Shown here: positions 36,387 through 45,273 of the stretch, one piece after another | Layout: the number at the start of each line of letters is the position of its first letter | Numbering within the stretch: the stretch's first letter is position 1 | DNA from: Xenococcaceae cyanobacterium MO_188.B32 | GTDB lineage: Bacteria > Cyanobacteriota > Cyanobacteriia > Cyanobacteriales > Xenococcaceae | DNA length: 56,892 bases | NCBI GenBank assembly: GCA_030065635.1 | Contig: JASJDJ010000030.1 | Location: 1 to 56,892 of the forward strand | Direction: 5' to 3' | Made by a program: the position numbers and the translations under genes | The notes under the pieces: generated by a model | What the model saw: the letters and a program-made list of their open reading frames with translations, nothing else | Told to the model about the DNA's origin: nothing | The model's database searches: none

Positions 36387-37322
36387 TTAATTGCTTATTA
36401 CTTCTTTTTGCGAAGAAGATAAGGATTTGGCTTCAACAAAAATTTGCTTAATTTCTGGATGCTCTTGGCGAATTTGCCTTTCTAATCTTTCTACTGCTAC
36501 TGCTAGCTTTTCAGTGGAAAGATTTGGCTGAAATTGAATTTCTAAATTTAGTAATACTTCTTGGGGACTAAAGTATAAAGTAAGAACACGGATTACTTTT
36601 TTAACTGCTGGATCGGCTTGAGTAATGTTTTTGAGAGAAGCTACTGTTTGCGGATCCGCACCCTCGCCAATTAATAGTCCTTTGCTCTCGTAAACTAAAA
36701 ATATTGCTACGGTAGCCAAAATAACGCCAATAAGAATTGAGGCAACACCATCTAAATACGGATTATTGAGTAAATGTCCTAAAAAGATCCCAGCAAAAGC
36801 GATCGCTAAACCTAAAAGAGCAGCAGAATCTTCTAGTAAGATAGTAAAAATGGTGGGGTCTTTACTAGAGCGTATTGCTTGCCAGATATTCTCTTCACGT
36901 TTAGTAGCTAGAAGTTCTTTGAGAGCAACACTCCAAGAATAACCTTCAAAAAATACCGCTAACCCTAATACAATATAATTCCATAAAGGGTCTTCTAAAG
37001 GTACGGGGTGAGTAATGTGATTAATGCCTTCATAAATAGACATTCCCCCACCAATAGCAAAAATGAAAAGAGCTACAATTAGCGTCCAGAAATATAGCTC
37101 TTGTCCATAACCAAAGGGGTGACTTTCATCTGCTGGTTTTTGACTGAGGCGAACTCCTAGAAGCAAAAGTAGCTCATTCCCCGTATCTACTGCCGAATGA
37201 ATGCCTTCTGAGAGCATAGCCGAGCTTCCTGTAATTGCTGCTGCTACAAATTTAATAACAGCGATCGCTAAATTAGCTATAATCGCTGCTAAAATTGTTT
37301 TTTTGATCGAGCCAGAAGCCAT
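36387..37322 (-). CDS. cation diffusion facilitator family transporter
   Basis: The 311-residue protein has six TM segments with HSAVDTGNELLLLLG in TM2 and SHPFGYGQELYFWTL. TM5 contains EDSAALLGL, and the C-terminal cytoplasmic domain is ferredoxin-like. CDF proteins export Zn, Fe, Mn or Co in exchange for protons. The TM2 HxxxD-like site and the TM5 ED pair suggest metal binding, but the metal is not certain. Confidence 0.88.
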   Translation of the reverse strand: MASGSIKKTILAAIIANLAIAVIKFVAAAITGSSAMLSEGIHSAVDTGNELLLLLGVRLSQKPADESHPFGYGQELYFWTLIVALFIFAIGGGMSIYEGINHITHPVPLEDPLWNYIVLGLAVFFEGYSWSVALKELLATKREENIWQAIRSSKDPTIFTILLEDSAALLGLAIAFAGIFLGHLLNNPYLDGVASILIGVILATVAIFLVYESKGLLIGEGADPQTVASLKNITQADPAVKKVIRVLTLYFSPQEVLLNLEIQFQPNLSTEKLAVAVERLERQIRQEHPEIKQIFVEAKSLSSSQKEVISN

Positions 37323-37399
37323 TCTTTTTTCCTAAAAAAACTAAAGTGCTTCTTTATTGTCTCGTTTATTTAATTTTTAGCTGTTAATAAAGCAAAAAG

Positions 37400-37651
37400 T
37401 TATTCTGGGTTTGTTTCCAAACGCAAGCGATCGCACTTAAGACGATCTGAGAGGATAGAGCTAGCCATATAGCCAGTATGAATCTCTAACTCAGCTTCTG
37501 GAGTTGCTTCAAACAAGAGACGTTGTCTGGGAAATATTACTCTTTCAAAATACCAATCAGAAATATTGCTAATTCGACCAATTTGTATTTGACTTGTCTT
37601 ATTTATATAGCAACAAAGAATTTTGGCAGAACTATCTATCACAGCAACCAT
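37400..37651 (-). CDS. DUF1830 protein
   Basis: The 83-residue protein has ILCCYINKTSQIQIGRISN and NWYFERVIFPGQ-like WYFERVIFPRQRLLFEA, the features of the small cyanobacterial DUF1830 family. No catalytic motif. Function unknown. Confidence 0.8.
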   Translation of the reverse strand: MVAVIDSSAKILCCYINKTSQIQIGRISNISDWYFERVIFPRQRLLFEATPEAELEIHTGYMASSILSDRLKCDRLRLETNPE

Positions 37652-37858
37652 AAGAATTAAACTTAAAGAAATATTAAAAAACTATCCCTCAGATGTTTGT
37701 TACCTAAAGAGGAACTAAAACCTTTTATAGTATAACTTCTATAGATTTATTTATTTGTTTCATTCCTCTTAAGGAAAAATTAATTAACTGTGACAATTAA
37801 TTTAAATAAAGGGTGTTACTCAAGAAAATATAAGTTTTGTCACTACAATAAGAGAAAT

Positions 37859-38086
37859 CTAGACTTCTAGAGGCTTTATTTCGGTTTCTTGCATCAGAAT
37901 AATTGTTTCGCTGCCGATTCTTCCTATTTCTGGCTCTTTTCCTAGAGGCATCTCTACGGCATACATCCATTTTCCCGCCTCAGTAAAACGGGAGACAATT
38001 TTACCCATTCCCCCTAAAAAATATACTTGCTGAAAAGGGCAAAACTTTGGTTGCTCTTGAGTATTTTTTGTGAGTGTAGTCATCAT
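37859..38086 (-). CDS. conserved small protein, unrecognised
   Basis: The 75-residue protein has CPFQQVYFLGGMGKIVSRF and MYAVEMPLGKEPEIGRIG, giving a likely small beta-barrel fold. It begins with two adjacent ATGs. Convincing codon usage and its place between other small cyanobacterial genes support it as real. No family could be named. Confidence 0.6.
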   Translation of the reverse strand: MMTTLTKNTQEQPKFCPFQQVYFLGGMGKIVSRFTEAGKWMYAVEMPLGKEPEIGRIGSETIILMQETEIKPLEV

Positions 38087-38240
38087 CTTTTTACCTCAAC
38101 AAACTTAGCGAATAGATATAGAAAGACCATCTCTAATCTAGTCAAAGTCTCGAACTTGAGAGTAAAGTAGTGATGAAGAAAACAAATTATTTGGTAAAGA
38201 ATCAGTAAATTTATTAGATGGTATTAAGTAAACTCCGATA

Positions 38241-38645
38241 TTAAGAATCTTTCATTGCTGAAGTTTTCTGGGAAGCAAGAAATTGACGTAATCTCATTAA
38301 ACTAAAAGTCTGACCTAAATTTAAAGGCAGCAAAGAAATACCTTCGAGACGAGACTGAATCCAACCATCTCCCCAATACCACTCATGATAACCATCGATA
38401 CTCTTACTTAAGAGTAAACGCAGACAATGGTTATTGGCTGTCTGCACCTCATGAGCAATTTCTATTAATCCCAAAGAAGTAGTAAAAGTTACTCCTTTTT
38501 CGAGTTTTTCTGGCAAACTGGAAGAAAAATTGGCAATTCCCATCCATTTACTTAGTTTATCAGTTTGAAGTAAACTATCGCGAATCGTTTGTTCGTTGGC
38601 TTCTACTTCAATGCGTAAATGGCTCTGTTGAAAAGTTCCTAACAT
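38241..38645 (-). CDS. SRPBCC/polyketide-cyclase-like protein
   Basis: The 134-residue protein begins FQQSHLRIEVEANEQTIRDSL and has a central beta pattern with W-rich HEWYWGDGWIQSRLEGISLLP. That is consistent with a START/SRPBCC helix-grip fold, and similar short proteins occur in cyanobacteria. Fold assignment is by pattern only; the ligand is unknown. Confidence 0.5.
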   Translation of the reverse strand: MLGTFQQSHLRIEVEANEQTIRDSLLQTDKLSKWMGIANFSSSLPEKLEKGVTFTTSLGLIEIAHEVQTANNHCLRLLLSKSIDGYHEWYWGDGWIQSRLEGISLLPLNLGQTFSLMRLRQFLASQKTSAMKDS

Positions 38646-38827
38646 ATTTAGTAAAAATTATCGGTCTCTCTATGCCCAATGTAAAACATTTGCCCGATCG
38701 TTGTTGCTTCTATTGGGGAAATTATGAGACTTCTTGCATGAGTTAATTTTACTTATTTAGATAATATTTTGTTCGCTACTCTAAAGCGATCGAAGCAGGA
38801 GCGCGATCGCTAATCCTGACTGTCAGA

Positions 38828-40315
38828 CTAAGGAGCTTCTGAAAAGAACTTTTTATAATCGTTGAGTTGGTATAAAAATGGTTTCAAGAGGAGCGATTCA
38901 GTGTCTGAATTTTGGATATTATTGTCTTGACTCCCTAGCAATAAACCAATTAGGAAGGCACACAATACCGCTACAAAAGATACAGCTATAGCTGAGACGA
39001 TAGGTATTTTTTTATTCCATATTTTTGGCTGATTACCACTATAAAAAACGTCATTTATTGACACGGAATCAAACACTAACTCGTGGAATGGAAGAAAAAA
39101 ATCTGTTTCTTCTTCATTAAGAAAACTTAATCGATCGGAGTATTGTTCTAAGGCTTCATCTGACATATAGGATTCGAGTTTACCAGAAAGATCGATACCT
39201 AAAAGATCGGCAATCTTTTCTTCGAGAACGAAAACATCTTTTTTAACAGAAAGTATTCTGTCAATATCTTTGTCATAACTAGAATAATAAGAATCTTTAG
39301 CATTAACAAAAGTCAACTTAAGATACATATGAGCTAAAAGTTTTTGTATTTGTTGTAACTTGACCGACTGCCCAAGAGCATCACTTTTTTGAACATTCTT
39401 ATCTTGTAACGGTGAAAAACTAATTTTTACTTCTTCTTCATTTAAAATAGTGAAATATTGTTCGATATTTATTTTATCAAAAACTCTTTGAACTAATTCA
39501 AAATTATTTTTTTCATTGACTCCTAGAAAAAATATATTGTAAAGATAAATACCCAACATATGAAAATAATAAATGCAAGGGTTTATATTTTTATAATAAA
39601 TACATCTATTCAGTAAATTACTGCTATTGTAATCAAAATCCGACCGCTCTATATTACTTGAAGTTGGAGGAATATATTTCAGTTCTACAATCTTATTTTT
39701 AGGATTTACACTAGTTACCCGAAAGAGAAAATTTCGACTTTGATTTATTTGTTTAATAATAATCCAATCATTTTTTTTAACAACACTCTCATGTTTATCA
39801 AAGAAAGAATATTTATATCTATATCGATTAATATCTTGTTCTGTAAAATCACCTCGGTCTTCAATTTTATCCAAAATTATTTCTCTACGCATACTAGAAA
39901 ATAAACTAGGTATGTAAGGATTTCCTTGATAATTATGCATCATAATTTTGGTAAAAACCAAATCATTTCTCAGATCGTTATGATAATTTATTTGCTCGTT
40001 ATATATAACAAAATCTGTATCTAATTCCTTTGGCTCTTGAGAAGCTCCTATCTTTCTAAAAATAATTTTTTTGGGATGTATTTCTGTAAAATAGAAATCA
40101 GAAGGTTTTTTTAAATGTTCTTCAACTAGCTTAGTTAGATTAAAAAAGTACCAAAATCCTCTAGCAAGACGTATATGATATTGATTTGTAGAACAAGTAA
40201 ATAATTCTTCTAGATAATCGATGAATTTTTTTGGTTCTTTTGGTGGATAATCTCCTGGAATATCACCTTTCATTAATGGATTATTATCGATTTTATAACC
40301 AAATTCTTTAGCCAT
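38828..40315 (-). CDS. membrane-anchored pseudokinase-like partner of the tandem kinase
   Basis: The 495-residue protein has one TM helix near the C-terminus (about 437-461) and a short tail. It aligns by eye with the second kinase half of the upstream gene. ARGFWYFFNLT matches QGLRYLHKAG. FYFTEIHPKKIIF (74-86) matches YLHLDLKPANIF, so the catalytic HxD is lost. FHMLGIYLYNIFF (251-263) matches DLFGIGAIAFNLI. FSPLQDKN (300-307) matches FEPFQDKN, and YLKLTFVNAKDSYYSS matches MLYKAEDTFYNSS. It also has a matching beta-rich insert (KKNDWIIIKQ). No glycine loop or DFG is seen. It starts 15 bp after the kinase stop, so the two are cotranscribed. The pseudokinase reading is inferred. Confidence 0.6.
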   Translation of the reverse strand: MAKEFGYKIDNNPLMKGDIPGDYPPKEPKKFIDYLEELFTCSTNQYHIRLARGFWYFFNLTKLVEEHLKKPSDFYFTEIHPKKIIFRKIGASQEPKELDTDFVIYNEQINYHNDLRNDLVFTKIMMHNYQGNPYIPSLFSSMRREIILDKIEDRGDFTEQDINRYRYKYSFFDKHESVVKKNDWIIIKQINQSRNFLFRVTSVNPKNKIVELKYIPPTSSNIERSDFDYNSSNLLNRCIYYKNINPCIYYFHMLGIYLYNIFFLGVNEKNNFELVQRVFDKINIEQYFTILNEEEVKISFSPLQDKNVQKSDALGQSVKLQQIQKLLAHMYLKLTFVNAKDSYYSSYDKDIDRILSVKKDVFVLEEKIADLLGIDLSGKLESYMSDEALEQYSDRLSFLNEEETDFFLPFHELVFDSVSINDVFYSGNQPKIWNKKIPIVSAIAVSFVAVLCAFLIGLLLGSQDNNIQNSDTESLLLKPFLYQLNDYKKFFSEAP

Positions 40316-40330
40316 TTTCTTTTTGTTTTT

Positions 40331-42781
40331 TCAATAATTATGTAAACTTTTAAGTTGCTCTAATAAAATAGCTGTTGGTTCTTTATTAGTAGACTTGCTA
40401 GAATTGTAAAAAGTATCTTCTGCTTTGTACAGCATACATTTTAAGATTAATTCAACAATTTGTCTTGGTACGTATTCTGATGAGTTTTTATCTTGAAAAG
40501 GTTCAAATATCTTAGTTAATCCCGGTTCGCTAGACTCAAAACTATAAACACTTTCATATTTAGCAATTAATTCCGCAACAGTTGAATTTTGAGTATCATA
40601 TTTTCTAATACTTTCGTAAAAACGCTCTGGAGATTCACCACAGGTGATTAAATTAAAGGCAATAGCACCTATCCCAAATAAATCGGTTCTTTTCCCTTGA
40701 ATTTTATAAAATTTAGCTTGATTTCGTTTACATGGTTTTAAATAAAATTCGTCATTTTCATCGGATTTAAGATATATATATACTGGAGCGTTTTTTTCTA
40801 ACTCTATATCTATTCGCTCGATTTTATAAGACTTGTCATTATGTTTTCCGAAGATTACATAATCACCTTTCTCAATGATTGTATCTCGAAAAATAGGGTC
40901 TCTTATAACCAATCTTTTCTGAGTATCATTGTCAATTTCCACATTAGCAACATCAAAAAAGTATTTTTGTTCTGGCGATCGATAATGTAGAGTACCTAAA
41001 GGTAATCGATTATATTTACCCAATAAAGATTGTGGTTTTAAATGATTTTTTTGTAGAAATCCGAGGTCGCCAATCGCGCTTTGGAGTGTGCTATCGAGTT
41101 CTCTATTAAAAATATTTGCTGGCTTTAGATCGAGATGAAGATAACCAGCTTTATGTAAATACCTAAGTCCTTGGGTAATATTTTCTAAATAAGGCAAGAT
41201 AGTAGCTATACGTTCCGCAAAATTAAGATTACTAAGAAGGTCGTATCCATTTAGTTCGTAAATTTTACTTTCAAGATTTTTTTGCTCTTTTTTCTCTTTA
41301 ACTTTTTGTCTGATATATTCCTTGGCTTGTGCTTTGGATTTAAATATTATTGGTTCTATATTTTTGTGATGAATAAGCTTAGAAGATTGAATTGCATATT
41401 TACCAATTCCATCCTCTAAAAGTTCTTCAAGAGTTTTATCATATAACTCCATAACCAGAGCGTAGTTGGATAATCTTTCAATGGAGTTTAATTGTGTAAA
41501 TGTCTTATAAGCATTTGAATCTAGAAATTCTGTTGTCCCATCTATTGTCATCACAATACCGGGAATTTGCCTGACATTAAAGTTCTCCAATTCGTCTATA
41601 ATCTCATTGGAAGACCTTATTTCTGCCTCAAAACGTTCCTTAATGACTTCATTAAGTTCGGAATCATCGTATTTATATAGTATTTTAAAGGCATATTTAT
41701 TAGGATATCTACTATTACCTCCCTTATGGATTAGATAAACTACACCATAATTGCCATTGCCAAGTTCAATCGGTTGATTATTTTCATCTAGAACAAAATA
41801 ATAAGTATTTTGTTGACCATTAGCATTGGTTGTAAATGAATATTTTTCTTCTATAGTATAGTTGTATTTTTTTTGAGATAAAGGCGAGGGAATCTCTTCT
41901 AACAATTCCAACCATTCCAAGACTGAGGACGGACGATCTTTTGATTCTATTTCCATGCCTTTAAGAATGGCATCATTTACTCGATCGCTAATTTGAGGAT
42001 TATAGTGCTGGGGAGGAGGTAATTCTTTTCCTTGATACCTTGCTTGTGAAGATATCGGGTGTTCTTTTGTGAGTAAATAATAAAGTGTTGCTGCTAGAGC
42101 ATAAACATCCGTAGCAGGAATATCCCATGGTTCTAATGGAGTATAACCGGGGGTGTAAAATTGTTGATTCACACCCAATACTTCTTCCCGATAAAATCTG
42201 GCTGCCCCAAAATCAATCAAAACTACCTGATTAGAATCTGCACGCAGCATTATGTTTGAAGGCTTGATATCATGATGAATTATCCTCTGATAAATTTTGC
42301 CTTCTTCATTATGAAGATAATTTAGAGCAGAACCGATTTGCTGTATATATTTTAAAGCGTCTTTTTCTGATAAAGGCCCTTTTTCTCGAACATATTTTTT
42401 GAGATTTTGTCCTTCAATATGTTCTAAAAATAGACACCAAAAATCTCCAATTCTTTCATAGCCTTCTACTTTTACTATATGAGGATGTTCGAGACCAGCT
42501 AGGTTAGCAAATTCGTTAGTTAATACCTCATTTTTTAATGTCCTCGAACCATTAACATTATCATTAATCGTTTTAATGACAAATAATTTTTGCGACCATT
42601 CACCTTTAGCTAGATAAGCAATACCGCAGCCTCCGCTCCCAATATTTTTAATAATCTTGTAGTTATCCTTTCGACCCATAAATACTTCTCCTTCTTGCCA
42701 ATAATTTATGGGAATCGTATTAATTTTGCTGTTAGTTTCAGAATTTTCTAAGTTATATTCTGAATTCAAGTTACTTTGCAT
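40331..42781 (-). CDS. tandem dual Ser/Thr protein kinase
   Basis: The 816-residue protein has two kinase domains. Kinase 1 (about 41-295) has the glycine loop GSGGCG (48-53), K70, HHDIKPSN with D171, DFG at 190-192 and the PLEPW activation-segment end. Kinase 2 (about 325-795) has GNGNYG (341-346), K366, HLDLKPAN with D551, DLG (572-574) in place of DFG, and RSPEQ. It carries two large inserts: about 400-530, partly coiled coil, and about 605-698, a beta-rich segment. No TM helix is seen, so it is probably cytosolic and docks on the membrane partner encoded next. AT-rich relative to neighbours. Both domains look able to bind ATP. Confidence 0.85.
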   Translation of the reverse strand: MQSNLNSEYNLENSETNSKINTIPINYWQEGEVFMGRKDNYKIIKNIGSGGCGIAYLAKGEWSQKLFVIKTINDNVNGSRTLKNEVLTNEFANLAGLEHPHIVKVEGYERIGDFWCLFLEHIEGQNLKKYVREKGPLSEKDALKYIQQIGSALNYLHNEEGKIYQRIIHHDIKPSNIMLRADSNQVVLIDFGAARFYREEVLGVNQQFYTPGYTPLEPWDIPATDVYALAATLYYLLTKEHPISSQARYQGKELPPPQHYNPQISDRVNDAILKGMEIESKDRPSSVLEWLELLEEIPSPLSQKKYNYTIEEKYSFTTNANGQQNTYYFVLDENNQPIELGNGNYGVVYLIHKGGNSRYPNKYAFKILYKYDDSELNEVIKERFEAEIRSSNEIIDELENFNVRQIPGIVMTIDGTTEFLDSNAYKTFTQLNSIERLSNYALVMELYDKTLEELLEDGIGKYAIQSSKLIHHKNIEPIIFKSKAQAKEYIRQKVKEKKEQKNLESKIYELNGYDLLSNLNFAERIATILPYLENITQGLRYLHKAGYLHLDLKPANIFNRELDSTLQSAIGDLGFLQKNHLKPQSLLGKYNRLPLGTLHYRSPEQKYFFDVANVEIDNDTQKRLVIRDPIFRDTIIEKGDYVIFGKHNDKSYKIERIDIELEKNAPVYIYLKSDENDEFYLKPCKRNQAKFYKIQGKRTDLFGIGAIAFNLITCGESPERFYESIRKYDTQNSTVAELIAKYESVYSFESSEPGLTKIFEPFQDKNSSEYVPRQIVELILKCMLYKAEDTFYNSSKSTNKEPTAILLEQLKSLHNY

Positions 42782-43010
42782 TTTTTTAACTTATGTAGAC
42801 TTTAGGTTAATTTGTAATAATGAAAATACTAGAGCAGAAAACAGACAATAATGAAATAATGAGGGATAAATATAACAATTCTAAGTTATTCGTAAAGTAA
42901 ATAAAATAAGATTACTAAAGAAATTAAGAACTATTTCTACCAAGGAAAGATAATTGATTTATTATATTCTCAATCAGATGTTTTCTGGGTAAGGTGAGCA
43001 GTATATTTTT

Positions 43011-44042
43011 TTACAGGCTAATTTTTTCTAAAACATTCGATCGCTTTAATTCAACTAAATTACTATTACCAGTACAAAATAAAACTGTCCTAATCTCTGC
43101 CATTAATATCTGTACTAATTCATCTAAAGCAGAAGGAGAATCTGAGGCTGCTTGTAAGAAAGGGAAAGCTAAACCAGCCAAATCTGCCCCTAAAGCGACG
43201 GTTTTAGCCACTTCCAGACCATTCCGTAAACCACCAGAAGCGATCAGAGGAATATGAGGATATTGAGAGCGAATCTGGACTATACATTCGGCGGTAGGAA
43301 TACCCCAATCAGCAAAAGTGTTACCCAATCTCCGTTGTAAATTAGTTTCTGCCCTTTCTCCTTCTACTTTTGCCCAAGAAGTGCCACCAGCCCCAGCAAC
43401 ATCGATCGCCTTTACTCCTGCTGCCAGCAATTTTTCTGCCATAGCTACAGAAATCCCGTTACCTACTTCCTTGGCAATTATCGGGACGGCAATCTTCTCA
43501 CACAAACTCTGAATCTTATCTAGTAAACCGTTAAAATTAGTATCTCCTTTAGGTTGGATGCACTCTTGTAGAGGATTGAGATGAAGAATTAAGGCATCCG
43601 CTTCTAAAATATCCACTACTCGTAAACACTGTTCTAAGCCGTAAGTATAGTTAAGCTGTACTGCACCAAGATTAGCAAATAGGAGGGCATCGGGGGCAAC
43701 ATTACGAATAGCAAAGGTATGGGCAACATCAGGATTTTCTACCGCTACTCGTTGTGAACCTACCCCCATAGCTAAACCATAGGTTTGGGCTGCTTCTGCC
43801 AAACGGTAGTTAATTAATTTAGCTTCTTCTGTGCCTCCCGTCATGGAAGAGATAAGCAGAGGTGCAGCTAATTTTTTACCTAAAAAAGTAGTAGAGAGAT
43901 CGACTTGTTCTAAGTTTAATTCTGGAAGACAAGCATGGGTAAAGCGATATTTTTCTAACCCATTAGTCAAACGGCTAAATTGTACGTCTTCTTCTAGACA
44001 GATACGCAAATGATCTGCTTTGCGTGTCTGAGTATTAGTCAT
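43011..44042 (-). CDS. fni: type 2 isopentenyl-diphosphate delta-isomerase
   Basis: The 343-residue FMN enzyme has [15 protein letters not shown] at the start, [56 protein letters not shown] and [20 protein letters not shown]. It interconverts IPP and DMAPP and supplies carotenoid and chlorophyll side-chain precursors. It overlaps the end of pyrR by 8 bp. Confidence 0.95.
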   Translation of the reverse strand: MTNTQTRKADHLRICLEEDVQFSRLTNGLEKYRFTHACLPELNLEQVDLSTTFLGKKLAAPLLISSMTGGTEEAKLINYRLAEAAQTYGLAMGVGSQRVAVENPDVAHTFAIRNVAPDALLFANLGAVQLNYTYGLEQCLRVVDILEADALILHLNPLQECIQPKGDTNFNGLLDKIQSLCEKIAVPIIAKEVGNGISVAMAEKLLAAGVKAIDVAGAGGTSWAKVEGERAETNLQRRLGNTFADWGIPTAECIVQIRSQYPHIPLIASGGLRNGLEVAKTVALGADLAGLAFPFLQAASDSPSALDELVQILMAEIRTVLFCTGNSNLVELKRSNVLEKISL

Positions 44043-44583
44043 TATGCTCTCCTCGAATTAACTCTACCGCGTCTCGCCCATCTACATCTTGAAAGTAGAC
44101 TTGCACTTGTTCTTCTTTCGCTGTTGGTAGTTTTTTTCCTGTAAAATCAGGGTGAATAGGTAACTCTCGATGTCCTCGATCGACCAAAACCAACAGTTTG
44201 ATATTTTCGGGTCTACCATACTCTGTAACCGCATTAAGGGCAGCACGAATAGTCCGACCTTTATAGATTACATCATCTACTAAAATGACTGTTTTACCCG
44301 TTATGTCTATAGGAATTTTCGTTTTAGCAGGAGTGCGAGTACGAACTCGATCGAGATCGTCGCGATAGAAAGTAATATCGATCGCTCCTACTGATACACT
44401 AATGTTCTCTAGTATCTCAATCTGCTGCGCTAGTAAAGAGGCTAGAGGGACTCCCTTAGTATGAATACCCAACAAAACAATCTGTGACAAATCTTCAGAT
44501 TTTTCAATTATCTGCGACGCAAGACGAGTTATGGTACGGCGTATTTCTTCTTCAGAAAGGATTTCGACAACCTTAGCTGGCAT
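44035..44583 (-). CDS. pyrR: PyrR, bifunctional pyr regulator / uracil phosphoribosyltransferase
   Basis: The 182-residue protein has the PRPP loop [20 protein letters not shown] and [20 protein letters not shown], which are typical of PyrR. It may bind pyr mRNA and also make UMP from uracil. No pyr gene is adjacent in the window; it is coupled instead to fni by an 8-bp overlap. Confidence 0.93.
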   Translation of the reverse strand: MPAKVVEILSEEEIRRTITRLASQIIEKSEDLSQIVLLGIHTKGVPLASLLAQQIEILENISVSVGAIDITFYRDDLDRVRTRTPAKTKIPIDITGKTVILVDDVIYKGRTIRAALNAVTEYGRPENIKLLVLVDRGHRELPIHPDFTGKKLPTAKEEQVQVYFQDVDGRDAVELIRGEHND

Positions 44584-44638
44584 TTATTTGGTTATTAGTT
44601 ATCAGTGAGCGGTTATTCGGTTATTAATTATCGGTTAT

Positions 44639-45235
44639 TTAGCGATCGAAAGAACCATCATCCCCTTGGAAAAATTGTAATCTTCCTGCACCTAAGTATA
44701 AACCATCGGGATTCTCTCCCCAAGGAAAGGCCGTGACACCAAATAAATAAACTCCACCAACATCTGGATTGCGTTTCGGTCTTAATCTGACGGTAAAGGT
44801 AGTCCCTGGAGGAATAGGATTGGCAAAAATTACGGTGATTGCTTCAGTTTCTTCATCTTGACTGACATTTTGGAGAGCCAGTTTTTCCTGTTTGCGACGA
44901 TGAGTACCATTATAAGCGACGGTTTTATCTAAATAGAACGAAATGTCATCTACTCCTTGACGTTGAGCAATTACTACTTTTTGTAAAGGCTCTCCTGCAT
45001 CGGCTGGTAATTCTACTGTAAAGTAATACTTCGCTCCCCATACTCTCACACCGCTAAAAGTAGTTACTGCATTCCGTAACAAAGGGGATTTATTAAAAGC
45101 AACTCTGCCACTATCGGGGAATTGAACTGCATTAGTCACGGGAATATTAAGGGTAGTGATAATTAATCCCGTACAGAGAAAAGCGAGCGATCGAAGGCTG
45201 GTAAATAAGCCCGTCGCTAAATTGGAAATATTCAT
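44639..45235 (-). CDS. DUF2808 exported protein (second copy)
   Basis: The 198-residue protein has a signal peptide (LRSLAFLCTGLIITTLNIP) and the DUF2808 body, VWGAKYYFTVELPADAGEPL and VRLRPKRNPDVGGVYLFGVTAFP, paralogous to the product at 17659-18180. It lies downstream of the RND pump on the same strand with a 38-bp gap, so it may be cotranscribed. Function unknown. Confidence 0.8.
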   Translation of the reverse strand: MNISNLATGLFTSLRSLAFLCTGLIITTLNIPVTNAVQFPDSGRVAFNKSPLLRNAVTTFSGVRVWGAKYYFTVELPADAGEPLQKVVIAQRQGVDDISFYLDKTVAYNGTHRRKQEKLALQNVSQDEETEAITVIFANPIPPGTTFTVRLRPKRNPDVGGVYLFGVTAFPWGENPDGLYLGAGRLQFFQGDDGSFDR

Positions 45236-45273
45236 CTTTAATTATGTCCACCTACTTAGCTATATTATAAAAT

